Notes: generated from the sequence alone by a model not told the origin. A stretch of 60,451 bases of DNA from a bacterium (GCA_021782055.1 JAJXVP010000002.1:1-60451); one strand, 5' to 3'; positions 17,958 to 27,480 are shown, counted from the first letter of the stretch. Program-made: numbers and translations.

Positions 17958-20947
17958 ACCAAAGCGGCCAACGCATTCCAGGCCGTTAAAAGTTCGTCAA
18001 GCTCGGCCTCGATGAGCCGCTTACCTCGGCTTTCGACCACCAACCTAGGGGAACTCGTGACCACGCCGATCACCGACAGCGGCGCCCCGTTAAAGAGCTT
18101 TTGGACTTCTTCCCAATGCCCAGGTGCCACACTGAGCAAAAAGCGTGACGGACTTTCGCTGAACAGAAGTTCGGCATCGCTCGCCTGGTGCCAAAAATAC
18201 CCAGGAATCTCGTCCAACGTCACCTGGGCGCCGCAACGGCCTCCGATCATCGATTCGGCCAAGGCCACCGCCAAGCCGCCATCCGAAAGGTCGTGAGAAC
18301 TACTAATCAAGCCTCGACGAAGGGCCTGAGCCAACGTCTTGTAGTAGGCCAAAGCTCGTCGAGGCCGCACGGTGGGGGTGCCGGGCAGTTGACGTCCCAG
18401 TACTTTCTCGACAATAGAACCCGCCATCTCGGGGCGGGTTTCGCCCAACAAGAGGATCAAATCGCCGGCCTCTAAAAAGTCGGTGGTGCAGGCCCGCGAA
18501 ATATCAGGAATCGCCCCCATCAGCGAGATGAGTAGAGTCGGGCGAATCGAGACTTTTTTGCCGTTCATGACGGCGTCATTTTTCATCGAGTCTTTTCCTG
18601 AAATCAGGGGCAAACCATAGGCCAAGCAGGCATCGCGAAGCCCCCGGCAGGCCCGAACCAGCTGGGCCAGCTTATAAGGGCCGTCGGGTGTTTGGGCGGA
18701 CTCTACGGGGTCCGGCCAGCAAAAGTTATCCAAAACGCTGGCACGTTCGGGGTCGCCGCCCACCGAAATATGGGCTCGAAAGGCCTCATCTACGGCATTC
18801 ATGGCCATCGCGTACGTGTCGGTATCGCCATAGCGGGGACAAACGCCATGCGTGACTGTCAGGCCCTTGGGCGACCACGGGTACATCCGCAGGACTGCCC
18901 CATCCGTGGGTCCATCTGCCTTTTCGCCGCAAAACGGTTTAACCACCGAGCGGGCCTGAACCTCATGGTCGTACTGACGAACCAGGCTCTCTTTGCTGGC
19001 CACGACAGGGTCCGACAGAACTTTTAAAAGGAGTTCTTTAAGGTTGCCAGGGTCACCCAGCGGCGTCTCTTGACGGACCGGGGGCTCCCAAACGGCCTTT
19101 AGTTGCATCCGGGGTAAACCGCCGTGCAAAAACTCCAAAGCAATTTTGGCGACGAGAGTCTTGTGGTAGTAAGCTTCGACAAATCCCGAAGCCGTGAACT
19201 GCCCCACGACCGCCCCCTCAACGTCCCGTTGGTGAGCAAGCTTGAGGAAGGCCTCAATTTTGTCGGGCGCCACTGCCAAGCTCATACGTTCCTGGCTTTC
19301 CGAGACAAGGATTTCCCACGGCGCTAAGCCGGCATACTTTAAGGGGCACAGGTCCAAATCTAAGCGGATGCCGTTCGACGCCTCGGCCATTTCGCCAAAC
19401 GACGATGACAGCCCACCGGCACCGTTGTCGGTGATTCCTTTGTACAAGCCCAGGTCACGAGCCTCGAGCAAAAAGTCTGACATTTTGCGTTGGGTGATGG
19501 GGTCGCCGATCTGAACCGCACTGGTGGGGCTGGCCTCGTCCAAGGCAAGGGACGAAAAGGTCGCCCCGTGGATGCCGTCTTTACCAACCCGTCCACCCAG
19601 CATGACCGCTAGGTCACCAGGTTCTATATGTTTCACGGTGGAATCTTCCCCCTGGACTTTCGCGGGAAGAACCCCGCCGGTTCCACAAAACACCAGGGGT
19701 TTGCCCAAGTAGCTTTCGTCAAAAAGGAACCCGCCGGCCACGGTGGGAATTCCCGAGTGGTTGCCGCCTTCGACAATGCCTCGGTGCACTCCTTCGAGCA
19801 CTTTTTTGGGAGGCAAGAGCCCTGAGGGAATGTGCTCGGCGGGGGTTCTGGGGTCACCAAAGCACAAAAAGTTGGTATTGAAGATAGGCTTGGCACCTTT
19901 CCCCGTCCCCAAGATGTCGCGGTTGACGCCAACGATCCCTGTTATCGCGCCGCCAAACGGGTCGAGCGCGCTGGGGCTATTGTGGGTTTCAACCTTAAAA
20001 CAAACTAAGGTTGAATCATCAAACTCTACCACCCCGGAATTGTCATGAAAAACCGACCTCAGCCAGGGACGTTCCGGCGTTAGGTCGCGGGTGGTTTGCT
20101 TAATAAAGGTCGAATACAGCGAGGTAATCTGAGTAGCCTCGCCGGTAACCTTATCGTGGTAAGCAATTTCGGCTTGAAAGATTTTGTGTTTGCAGTGTTC
20201 GCTCCAGGTTTGAGCCAACATTTCCAGCTCAACGTCCGTCGGCTCGAACGAAAGGCCGGCGTCGCGACGGGCCTTTTGAACTTCGGGGTCAAGGTAATAC
20301 CCTTGCAGCGCCCGCATTTCCTCTTTGGTCAACGCCAACAGTCGGTCTTTTGAAAGCTTTAACAACGCGGCCTCGTCTAAGCCAAGAAGGGGTACCGTTT
20401 CGGCCCGTCCGCCTGAGGTAATCTTGACCACGGGGTAGAGTTCGGGAAACCGACGACCCTGAGCCCAGTCAGAGCGATTCAAGACAATGGCTTGTTGTAT
20501 CAAGGGGTTATGCAATCTTGCCGTCAGTTGAGCGATTTCGGCGGGTGTTGCCGCAGACGACAAGGCGAACAGGTACAAGACTGAGGTTTGCACGACGGCG
20601 TCTTCGGGCCAAGGTTTTTGGAGCCTAAACCCCAGCGCTTCGCGTGCGGTAATAGCGACGGGGTCAGTGACACCGGCTTTAAAACTCACTTCAATAGCCA
20701 GGGTCCAATCAGCCAGCGGGCTGACGCTGGGGCCTGTGCCGTCACAGCGGCCTTGCTGAACCACCGGGTCCGCAAACACCCCTATCAAAGAGGCTTCGGT
20801 CAAACCGCCTGTTTGGTCTAAAAGGATGACATCTAAGGTTTCAACAGCCTTTAAGGTCGGGAATTGCCCCGACGCCTGTAAGTTTTTCAGCAGTTTGGCG
20901 CCTCGACCATCAAGTTGAGGTCGGGCATAGCAGATTTCCACTCTCAT
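17954..20947 (-). CDS. purL: FGAM synthase, PurS-PurL fused form
   Basis: 997 residues, intermediate between the roughly 740-residue small PurL and the roughly 1290-residue large PurL. The first 80 residues look like a fused PurS-like domain, while the glutaminase is separate (purQ). Key motifs include WSEHCKHK, ETHNSPSALDPFGGAITGIV, GVNRDILGTG, and the second-half segments SGKDSMKND and SHDLSDGGLAVALAE. The enzyme converts FGAR to FGAM using ATP and ammonia from PurQ. The start has AAGG about 8 bases upstream. It is the second gene of a long same-strand run, 45 bases after the TerB-like gene. Confidence 0.95.
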   Translation of the reverse strand: MRVEICYARPQLDGRGAKLLKNLQASGQFPTLKAVETLDVILLDQTGGLTEASLIGVFADPVVQQGRCDGTGPSVSPLADWTLAIEVSFKAGVTDPVAITAREALGFRLQKPWPEDAVVQTSVLYLFALSSAATPAEIAQLTARLHNPLIQQAIVLNRSDWAQGRRFPELYPVVKITSGGRAETVPLLGLDEAALLKLSKDRLLALTKEEMRALQGYYLDPEVQKARRDAGLSFEPTDVELEMLAQTWSEHCKHKIFQAEIAYHDKVTGEATQITSLYSTFIKQTTRDLTPERPWLRSVFHDNSGVVEFDDSTLVCFKVETHNSPSALDPFGGAITGIVGVNRDILGTGKGAKPIFNTNFLCFGDPRTPAEHIPSGLLPPKKVLEGVHRGIVEGGNHSGIPTVAGGFLFDESYLGKPLVFCGTGGVLPAKVQGEDSTVKHIEPGDLAVMLGGRVGKDGIHGATFSSLALDEASPTSAVQIGDPITQRKMSDFLLEARDLGLYKGITDNGAGGLSSSFGEMAEASNGIRLDLDLCPLKYAGLAPWEILVSESQERMSLAVAPDKIEAFLKLAHQRDVEGAVVGQFTASGFVEAYYHKTLVAKIALEFLHGGLPRMQLKAVWEPPVRQETPLGDPGNLKELLLKVLSDPVVASKESLVRQYDHEVQARSVVKPFCGEKADGPTDGAVLRMYPWSPKGLTVTHGVCPRYGDTDTYAMAMNAVDEAFRAHISVGGDPERASVLDNFCWPDPVESAQTPDGPYKLAQLVRACRGLRDACLAYGLPLISGKDSMKNDAVMNGKKVSIRPTLLISLMGAIPDISRACTTDFLEAGDLILLLGETRPEMAGSIVEKVLGRQLPGTPTVRPRRALAYYKTLAQALRRGLISSSHDLSDGGLAVALAESMIGGRCGAQVTLDEIPGYFWHQASDAELLFSESPSRFLLSVAPGHWEEVQKLFNGAPLSVIGVVTSSPRLVVESRGKRLIEAELDELLTAWNALAALV

Positions 20948-20992
20948 TGTGGCCTTACTGTAACAAAAACCAGCAAGACCGTCGAGAACACG

Positions 20993-21334
20993 TCAAGAAA
21001 TCCACCAAGATTGTAGGGTTTTGATCACAGCCACTTCGTCCGGCCGCGCCGCTCCCTGTTGAAGGGCTAGCTCCCAAAGCAAAGCCAGAATTAAACGTCG
21101 GGTCTCTTCGTGAAAAATATTCTCGGCCAGAATGCGAAAGCCCTCTTCACGGCGCGCTTCTTGCTCAAACTGCTCAAGACAGCTATCAAAATCGTCAAAC
21201 TTGAGCTTGACGACGATGTGATCCAGCTCCTCGAGTTCCGACTCTTCAATTTTGCCATCGGCCAGGATGAGGGCTTTAATCGCCCCCGCCAGGAACACCC
21301 TCTCTTGACGACTGAGTTTGTGCAAATCGTGCAT
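20993..21334 (-). CDS. TerB-like domain protein
   Basis: 113 residues, acidic and all-helical. The segment FLAGAIKALILADGKIEESE followed by LEELDHIV is the characteristic acidic helix-loop pattern of TerB-like (tellurite resistance B / DjlA-N type) domains. These are thought to bind metal or membrane-associated partners; the role is unknown. A longer frame reaches 21427, but AAGGAGG stands 5 bases before the ATG at 21334 and the extra codons would overlap sodA, so the short start is chosen. It diverges from sodA and precedes purL by 45 bases. Confidence 0.72.
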   Translation of the reverse strand: MHDLHKLSRQERVFLAGAIKALILADGKIEESELEELDHIVVKLKFDDFDSCLEQFEQEARREEGFRILAENIFHEETRRLILALLWELALQQGAARPDEVAVIKTLQSWWIS

Positions 21335-21354
21335 AACAACCTCCTTGGCTACAA

Positions 21355-21384
21355 TTGGACGCCCGAACCTAATTATAGTATATT
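21355..21384 (+). promoter_or_regulatory. Candidate sodA promoter
   Basis: TTGGAC (21355-21360) and TATATT (21379-21384) are 18 bases apart, about 30 bases before the sodA start, which has AAAGGAG. The region is AT-rich and is shared with the divergent TerB-like gene. Confidence 0.5.
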
Positions 21385-21416
21385 CCCAGAATATCTGACT
21401 GTAAAAGGAGAGTATT

Positions 21417-22028
21417 ATGCCTTTCACGCTTCCGAAACTTCCCTACGACTTCAACGCCCTAGAGCCTGCTATTGACGCTCAAACGATGGAAATTCACTGG
21501 GGAAAACACCACCAAGCCTACATTAACAATGCGAACGCGGCCCTCGAGAACACCGAATTTGCCTCTTGGTCGGTCGAAGAAGTCCTTCGCGGTTTGACCA
21601 AGCTTCCCGCCGACAAGCAAACCGTCCTTCGCAACAACGCCGGCGGCCACATCAACCACAGCTTTTTTTGGGAGATTTTGACCCCCGCCGCCAAGTCTGG
21701 AAAGCCTACAGGCAAACTTCACGCCGGAATCGAGAGCCTCGGGGGCTTTGACAAGTTCAAAGCTGACTTTAGCAAAGCTGCGGTGAGCCGCTTTGGTTCA
21801 GGCTGGGCGTGGCTGGCTATCAAGCCTGATAAAACCTTGCAGGTGTATAGCACCGCCAACCAAGACAGCCCCCTGTTGGACGGTTTGAAACCCATTATTG
21901 GTTTGGATGTGTGGGAACATGCCTACTATTTAAAGTATCAAAACCGCCGTGCCGAATACATTGAGGCCTTTTTCTCGGTGATCAACTGGGGCAAGGTCAA
22001 CGAAATTTACGAAGAAGCCCTGAAGTAA
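21417..22028 (+). CDS. sodA: Superoxide dismutase, Mn type
   Basis: 203 residues; converts superoxide to oxygen and peroxide in the cytoplasm. The metal ligands are His27 (EIHWGKHH), His81 (HINHSFFW), Asp164 and His168 ([10 protein letters not shown]). The metal-specificity positions read GGH (76-78) and the Gln of ANQDSPLL (149), the pattern of Mn enzymes, not Fe enzymes. There is no signal peptide. AAAAGGAG precedes the ATG. With the flavodiiron and persulfide reductase genes in this window it points to an anaerobe that copes with transient oxygen. Confidence 0.95.
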   Translation: MPFTLPKLPYDFNALEPAIDAQTMEIHWGKHHQAYINNANAALENTEFASWSVEEVLRGLTKLPADKQTVLRNNAGGHINHSFFWEILTPAAKSGKPTGKLHAGIESLGGFDKFKADFSKAAVSRFGSGWAWLAIKPDKTLQVYSTANQDSPLLDGLKPIIGLDVWEHAYYLKYQNRRAEYIEAFFSVINWGKVNEIYEEALK

Positions 22029-22047
22029 GAACTTAAGTGCTCTTGTG

Positions 22048-22073
22048 AGGCCGCTCCGAGGCGGGCGGCCTTT
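22048..22073 (+). terminator. Probable sodA terminator
   Basis: AGGCCGC (22048-22054) pairs with GCGGCCT (22065-22071), with a further CCG/CGG pair inside the loop, and TTT follows. The stem is GC-rich but the T-run is short. Confidence 0.5.
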
Positions 22074-22100
22074 CACAGGCTGGCAAAACCCTTTCAGTCT

Positions 22101-23738
22101 TTAGCTAAAGTCGATTTCTAACAACGAAAAGTCATCTTCGAAATGGTCCTGACCGGCAAGTCCTTGAATCTGATCGTAGACTGCCTTGACCGTGGTACCC
22201 TTTTCAGCATCCAGACTCTGGTAGCTGAGTAAATCGACAAATTCCCGAAAGACGAGCATCTTTCCATTGTCCTTGCGTATTTCATACACCCCATCCGAAA
22301 ACAGGTAGAGCCGTCCGCCCTCAGGAACGTGAACCTCGCGGTTTTCGTAGGTGTAATCAGTTTCAACTCCAATAATCAGATCCATGGTCGCCAGCTCGGT
22401 GCACGCCGAACCCGGGCTGACCAGAATGGCCGGCGGTGCCCCCGCGCTGGCGTACGTGAGCTGACGGGTCTTTTGGTTCCAAACCCCATACCAGATGGTA
22501 AAATACATATTGTTCTGATTTTCCATCTGAAAGTTGAGGTTCAGCGCCCCTAACACCGCCGAAGGGTCATGAAAGACCGCACGGGGGAGGCTTTGAGCCC
22601 GCAGCACATTCATGACCGATACCGACAACAAGGCGGCGCCAATGCCGTGTCCAGACACATCCAGCAAATACATGGCAAAGCGATCCTCGTCCAGCCAGTG
22701 ATAGTCAAAACAGTCGCCGCCTAGCTTGGCCGAGGGTTGAAAAATCCATTGGGCGGTTAACTCCGGTTTTGCTAACGGCGGCGGCAACAGCCCTCGGACG
22801 TACTCTGCGGCTTCGGCTAATTCCTTCTCGAGCTGGGTTTGGGTTTCCATCAGGGCTTGAATGTATTTTTGTTCCTGCTCGCGGTACTGACGTTTTACCA
22901 TGATGGCGCTGATGCGGGCTTTGAGCAGAATGGGGTCAAACGATTTGGGCAAATAATCCTCGGCCCCCAAGCTAATGCAGTGCGCCACTGAATCCATTTC
23001 GTCGAGCGCAGAAATCATGATAACCGGAAGCTCGCGAAGCCTCGCGTCAGCCTTGAGCTTTTCGAGCACCTGATACCCGTTCAGGCCCGGCATCATGATA
23101 TCTAACAACACCAGGTCAAACTGCTGTTCACTTAACACCTGCAAACAGCGGGACCCGTTTTCGACAGCGACGACTTGGTGCCCCTGCCGCTCTAGGTGCC
23201 TAATTAAAATATCGCGGTTCATCTCGTTGTCATCAACCACGAGGATGCGGCCCAGGTTTTGGTCTTTCAGCGCCATGGGCGTCACGCCCTGCGCGGCGCC
23301 CCCCATAAAGCTCGTGTCTTCTTGAGGAAAGCGGGGGTTAGTCTCCCAGGTGCGAATTTCTTGATCGATCAGCTCGAGGATTTTTCGCGCTGAATCCAGA
23401 ACCTTTAGCACGTCTTCGAGCAGGTAATCCGTTCCCTGCTCTTGGCAGAGCTTTTTAAGCCGCTGGGCCATGCCTATGATCATGTACAGAGGGCCAAAGA
23501 GGTTGCGTTTAAACAGGGCCGTATCGAGCTGATCCCGAGGACGGGAATCGCGATAAAAAGACCGATGAAACACGGTTTGAAGGTTCAATGCCTCTTCGCG
23601 GATCTTTTCAATGTCGGGCAAAAGCGCCGACGAAGCCGACTCTTTTAAGTCGTCGATGAGAATTTCGCTATAGCCAAGAATGTGATTCAAATACCCGCGA
23701 AGCTCATGGCGAAGGTACTTCAAAGAGTCACTGGTCAT
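22101..23738 (-). CDS. REC-SpoIIE phosphatase with HisKA-like N-terminus
   Basis: 545 residues. Domains in order: a HisKA-like helical hairpin (about 5-50, with RHELRGYLNHILGYSE), a second similar hairpin (about 75-130, LFGPLYMIIGMAQRL), a response-regulator receiver (about 165-280, phosphorylatable Asp in LVLLDIMMPGLNG), a coiled-coil linker (about 285-320, many Glu/Gln), and a SpoIIE/PP2C phosphatase (about 330-545, GGDCFDYHW, LLDVSGHGIGAAL, LFSDGVYE). No histidine-kinase ATPase domain is present. RsbU/RssB-like proteins of this layout dephosphorylate anti-sigma-factor antagonists when the receiver is phosphorylated. The gene follows nadE by 9 bases on the same strand. AAGG precedes the ATG. 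Confidence 0.88.
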   Translation of the reverse strand: MTSDSLKYLRHELRGYLNHILGYSEILIDDLKESASSALLPDIEKIREEALNLQTVFHRSFYRDSRPRDQLDTALFKRNLFGPLYMIIGMAQRLKKLCQEQGTDYLLEDVLKVLDSARKILELIDQEIRTWETNPRFPQEDTSFMGGAAQGVTPMALKDQNLGRILVVDDNEMNRDILIRHLERQGHQVVAVENGSRCLQVLSEQQFDLVLLDIMMPGLNGYQVLEKLKADARLRELPVIMISALDEMDSVAHCISLGAEDYLPKSFDPILLKARISAIMVKRQYREQEQKYIQALMETQTQLEKELAEAAEYVRGLLPPPLAKPELTAQWIFQPSAKLGGDCFDYHWLDEDRFAMYLLDVSGHGIGAALLSVSVMNVLRAQSLPRAVFHDPSAVLGALNLNFQMENQNNMYFTIWYGVWNQKTRQLTYASAGAPPAILVSPGSACTELATMDLIIGVETDYTYENREVHVPEGGRLYLFSDGVYEIRKDNGKMLVFREFVDLLSYQSLDAEKGTTVKAVYDQIQGLAGQDHFEDDFSLLEIDFS

Positions 23739-23747
23739 TCTTCTACC

Positions 23748-25424
23748 TTAAGCCCTGCCGGCCTGAAAAGCAACGCGATGATCAAGTTCAAAAAGCGAGC
23801 GAACCAAGGGCAGCCGGCGGCCTATGCCAAACGAAACTGGCGACACCTTGAGCACTGGGGGTGCCTGCCACCGCTTGTACTCGGCCAAGGCGGTTAGCTT
23901 GAGCACCCGCTCGGCGAGGTCGGGGGCTTCACCCTGCTGAACCAGGTCGCTTACGCTTTCGTGCTTAACAATATACCCCTGCAAGAGGCGGTCTAAAGCG
24001 TCATACGGCGGCAGGCTGTCTTGATCGGTTTGATCGGGCCTTAGCTCTGCCGAGGGAGGTTTGGTTAAGGTCGCTGCGGGAATCAGCTCCCGTTCGGCGT
24101 TCATCTCGCGGGCCAAGGCATAAACTTCAGTTTTTAACAGGTCGCCAATAGCCCCCAGACCGCCGGCCATATCCCCGTAAAGGGTACAGTAGCCCACCGA
24201 AAGCTCACTTTTGTTGCCGGTCGTCAACAACAACGACGAAAACTTGTTGCTGTAGGCCATCAGGTAGGTTCCTCGAATTCTCGCCTGCAAGTTTTCTTCG
24301 GCGACGCCGGGTTGGGTACCTTGAAATACGGGGGCCAGGGCCTCTAAAAACGCAGAAAACGGCCCTTCGATAGGAATCAGTTGAAACGATACCCCCAAGT
24401 TACGCGCCAGAGCCTCGGCATCGGCAATACTCCCACTCGACGAGTACCGACTCGGCATGCCAAAGCAGGTGACGTTGTCGGCACCTAGGGCATCGACCGC
24501 CAACACGGCGACCACGGCCGAATCGATGCCCCCTGAAAGGCCCAGGTGAAGGTGCGTAAACCCGCTTTTTTGAGCGTAGTCGCGTATCCCCAGAGCTAAA
24601 GCCTGACGCAATTCACGCCAGGGCGAGACGGACCGCAGGGGCAAGGGCTTGACCGGAGCCGTCGTTTCCCAGACCACCAGGTCCGGGGCAAAAGCGGCCC
24701 CTTGAGCTACCAGGCGGCCCTGGGCATCGGTGACCAGGCTATTGCCGTCAAAAATGAGGCTATCGTTGCCACCCACTTGGTTGACGTAGGCCACGGGCAC
24801 CCGAAATTTCTGGGCGATACTCTGCAGAATATCGTGGCGCAAGGGGGCTTTGCCGACATGGTAGGGTGAGGCCGACGGGGAAAGGATAAGATCCACCCCG
24901 GCGTGCACAAGGTCTTCGACAGGATTTTCAGCGTACGGCGTACCTAAATCTCGAGAAACCTCCCACCAAAGGTCTTCGCAGATCGCGATACCCAACTTGA
25001 CGCCGTCCAACTCGAAGGGAACACTGGCTTGACCCGGCGAAAAATACCGACGTTCGTCAAAAACGTCATAGGTGGGCAAAAGACGCTTGGCCTGCTGAAA
25101 AACGATTTGACCGTTCAACAGAACAAAGGCTGCGTTCATCAACGTTTTTTCACTGCCCAGAGGGGCCCGAGCCACACTACCCACAACGGCTGCCAACCCC
25201 GGGGGGAGGTTTTGGGCCACGTGGTTCAAGGCGTTTTCGGACTGCCTAAGAAAGGCAGGAAAGGATAAAAGATCGAGGGGCGGGTAACCGCAAAGGGACA
25301 TTTCTGGAAAGACAACTAAGCGAACCCCCTGTTGCGCGGCGTTTTGCGCCACCTTTAAGAGCTGGGCTGAGTTACCTGAAAAATCCCCGACCTTGGGGTT
25401 AAACTGGGCTAAGGCAATTTTCAT
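23748..25424 (-). CDS. nadE: Glutamine-dependent NAD+ synthetase
   Basis: About 558 residues. The N-terminal nitrilase-type glutaminase (1-270) has the catalytic triad Glu41 (FPEMSLCGYPP), Lys113 (QAKRLLPTYDVFDE) and Cys149 (IAICEDLWW). The C-terminal synthetase (from about 285) has the ATP-pyrophosphatase loop LGLSGGIDSAVVA. It converts deamido-NAD+ to NAD+ using ATP and glutamine. A TTG two codons upstream is possible, but the ATG at 25424 matches the family start (MKIALAQ). It is followed at 9 bases by the REC-phosphatase gene and diverges from the SDR-like gene. Confidence 0.95.
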   Translation of the reverse strand: MKIALAQFNPKVGDFSGNSAQLLKVAQNAAQQGVRLVVFPEMSLCGYPPLDLLSFPAFLRQSENALNHVAQNLPPGLAAVVGSVARAPLGSEKTLMNAAFVLLNGQIVFQQAKRLLPTYDVFDERRYFSPGQASVPFELDGVKLGIAICEDLWWEVSRDLGTPYAENPVEDLVHAGVDLILSPSASPYHVGKAPLRHDILQSIAQKFRVPVAYVNQVGGNDSLIFDGNSLVTDAQGRLVAQGAAFAPDLVVWETTAPVKPLPLRSVSPWRELRQALALGIRDYAQKSGFTHLHLGLSGGIDSAVVAVLAVDALGADNVTCFGMPSRYSSSGSIADAEALARNLGVSFQLIPIEGPFSAFLEALAPVFQGTQPGVAEENLQARIRGTYLMAYSNKFSSLLLTTGNKSELSVGYCTLYGDMAGGLGAIGDLLKTEVYALAREMNAERELIPAATLTKPPSAELRPDQTDQDSLPPYDALDRLLQGYIVKHESVSDLVQQGEAPDLAERVLKLTALAEYKRWQAPPVLKVSPVSFGIGRRLPLVRSLFELDHRVAFQAGRA

Positions 25425-25441
25425 AGACAATTTCCGGGCCT

Positions 25442-25451
25442 TAGTATACTA
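25442..25451. promoter_or_regulatory. Palindromic divergent -10 region (nadE / SDR-like gene)
   Basis: TAGTATACTA is a perfect palindrome that reads TATACT on both strands, so it can serve as the -10 box of both divergent genes. On the plus strand it ends 8 bases before the ATG at 25460, with no Shine-Dalgarno between, pointing to a nearly leaderless mRNA. The -35 match (TAGACA, 25424-25429) has a short 15-base spacer. Confidence 0.45.
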
Positions 25452-25459
25452 TCGCCCCC

Positions 25460-26134
25460 ATGGAAAAAACAATCTTGGTGACAGGAAAGGACACCTACCT
25501 GGGGAATGAAATTGCCCGGTTTTTCCTGGACCAAGGGGCTCGTGTAGGGGCATCGGTAACGCCCCGGCAACATGAGGCCACTCTTTCACTTGACCAAGAT
25601 GAGCGCCTTCTCACCGTTCCCTGGTACCGAAATTCTGCCGTTTCCGCCAAAAACCTGGTTTGGCAAACTGCCAACAAGCTCGGCACCCTCAACGAAGTTT
25701 GGGTTATTCTTACCCTTGAAAAAGATGGGATTTTTTTAGAATCGCCCCCCGCTGTTTTAGAAGAGGCCCTTGATGCGGGCCTCAAGGGCCTGACCTTTCT
25801 TACGCGCGAACTTCTCAGTTTACAAGCCAACAATCCTGCCTTACGGATTATTTTCGTTTTGTTTGAAGAAGACCGGAACGAGCTCCCCCCGCCATTGGCC
25901 TTGATCTACCAAGGGGCCAAGGGATTCATCACGTCGGTTTTAGCCGCCGCGCGTCGTAAGAACCTCCCCATCTGGGCCTATGAATCCGCCCTGCCGCAGG
26001 CTGAAGCGTATACACAGTTCCTGTTGGCACACCCCCGAGGCGAGGCAAAAGCGGCTCCTCCGGGCCGTTGGACGGTCTTTGAAGAAAAGAAAACTCTTCT
26101 CGCCAGCTTATTTCCTAAAAGGAATGACACATGA
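25460..26134 (+). CDS. SDR-like (Rossmann-fold) protein, degenerate
   Basis: 224 residues. The N-terminal beta-alpha-beta starts ILVTGKDTYLGNEIARFF, a short-chain dehydrogenase nucleotide-binding motif lacking the usual TGxxxGxG glycines. The catalytic-type YxxxK is present as YQGAK (about 154-158), but the Ser usually found upstream is not evident, so enzymatic activity is doubtful. It has no Shine-Dalgarno and a -10 box only 9 bases upstream, which suggests leaderless translation. It overlaps the downstream symporter gene by 4 bases (ATGA). The link to transport is unknown. Confidence 0.7.
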   Translation: MEKTILVTGKDTYLGNEIARFFLDQGARVGASVTPRQHEATLSLDQDERLLTVPWYRNSAVSAKNLVWQTANKLGTLNEVWVILTLEKDGIFLESPPAVLEEALDAGLKGLTFLTRELLSLQANNPALRIIFVLFEEDRNELPPPLALIYQGAKGFITSVLAAARRKNLPIWAYESALPQAEAYTQFLLAHPRGEAKAAPPGRWTVFEEKKTLLASLFPKRNDT

Positions 26135-27363
26135 AAGTTTGGGTCAAGTTGCTTATCAGTTCGGTCGTGGGCCTGCTTCTCGGAATCTTTTTGCCTTTTT
26201 TTGGCAAGGAGGTTCCGGCGGTTCTTGTTCAGGTCGGTGATTTTATCCTCAGCTTGGGCCGTTACGCCCTCTTCCCCCTGATTTTCTTTTCGACAGCTAT
26301 GGCCGTCGATGAACTGCGCCGTGAAAAACGCCTGTGGCGCCTGGTAGTCCGCAGTGTCAGTTATACGTTGATCATTTCTTTGGCACTTGTCCTGTTGGGA
26401 GCCTTGCTGATTCTGCTCTTTAACCCCGAAGCCATCCCCTTGGCCTCACGGCATGAGTCGGCCCTCATTTTTAAGAGCTGGAATGAAACCCTGATCAAGC
26501 TGGTACCCAAGAACGCCTTTGAGATTCTTACCGGCGGCTCGGACTTCTTGTTGCCCATTTACGCCCTGTCGTTCTTTTTGGGCCTACACTTTCACTTTGA
26601 CCGTACCATCACCCAACCGACGGTTAGCTTGTTTAATTCCCTGTCCCGCATCTTTTACCACATGAACACGTTCTTGGTTGAAATTCTCAGCTGGGGTGTT
26701 CTAATTTTGTCAGCCGCGTGGTTGACCCAGCTCCGGTTAGTGCAAAACATTCAGCTCTATACTCAAGTCTTTGTCGTTCTGACCTTGGCGACCGCTGTGA
26801 CCATTTTGGGAATCATCCCCCTCATTCTCTACTTCTTTGGCGGAAGGGTGAATCCCTATAAGTGGGTTTTTGCCATGCTGAGCGCAGGCCTAGCCGGGTT
26901 CTTTTCAGGGGACAGCTTCTTTTCGCTCAGCTTTGTGACCCGCATGACTCACGAGAATTTAGGGGTACCCCGCAAGGTGGGCGGTATGAACCTGCCCCTC
27001 TTTGCCATGTTTGGGCGGGCGGGAACAGCCATGACTTCGACCATCGCGTTCTTTGTCATCTTGAAGTCATACACCTCGTACGAAATTACCATTGATCAGA
27101 TCGTTTGGACGGTGGCCTTTGCCTTTTTGCTGTCGTTTGCCTTACCGTCGGTCCCCAGCTTGGGGGCGTATATCAACCTATCGCTCTTGTGCGCTTCGTA
27201 CGGCAAAGCCCTCGACACCGGCTATATCAACCTTCAGCCCATTCTGCCCGTGCTGGTCAGCTTTGCGGCGCTCGTGGATGTTTATACCGCAGGGTTAACC
27301 TCGTTCTTGGTGGCCAAGCATGAAGGGATGGTGAGAGACGTCTCACCAAAAGCCTACCAGTAG
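26131..27363 (+). CDS. Dicarboxylate/amino acid:cation symporter
   Basis: 410 residues with about eight transmembrane helices plus re-entrant regions, the size of GltP/DctA (DAACS) family members. A Ser/Asp-containing region DSFFSLSFVTR and a GRAGTAMTSTIAFFVI segment correspond to the conserved substrate-binding part, but the family's NMDG-type motif is replaced, so this is a divergent member. It would import glutamate, aspartate or C4-dicarboxylates with Na+ or H+. Its start lies in the stop of the SDR-like gene. No terminator hairpin is clear downstream. Confidence 0.82.
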   Translation: MKVWVKLLISSVVGLLLGIFLPFFGKEVPAVLVQVGDFILSLGRYALFPLIFFSTAMAVDELRREKRLWRLVVRSVSYTLIISLALVLLGALLILLFNPEAIPLASRHESALIFKSWNETLIKLVPKNAFEILTGGSDFLLPIYALSFFLGLHFHFDRTITQPTVSLFNSLSRIFYHMNTFLVEILSWGVLILSAAWLTQLRLVQNIQLYTQVFVVLTLATAVTILGIIPLILYFFGGRVNPYKWVFAMLSAGLAGFFSGDSFFSLSFVTRMTHENLGVPRKVGGMNLPLFAMFGRAGTAMTSTIAFFVILKSYTSYEITIDQIVWTVAFAFLLSFALPSVPSLGAYINLSLLCASYGKALDTGYINLQPILPVLVSFAALVDVYTAGLTSFLVAKHEGMVRDVSPKAYQ

Positions 27364-27480
27364 GGACGTGCAGAAACACAACTGTAAAGGTCCCGTTTGC
27401 CAACACAAATCCTTAACTTTTCTAAGCTTTTATTCTTGTCGGTCAAGTTCCAGAAAGAAGTTTACACTAACTCGAAAGGT

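Noticed and set aside
21335..21427. Longer start for the TerB-like protein
   Set aside because: AAGGAGG precedes the ATG at 21334, and the extension would overlap the sodA start and promoter.
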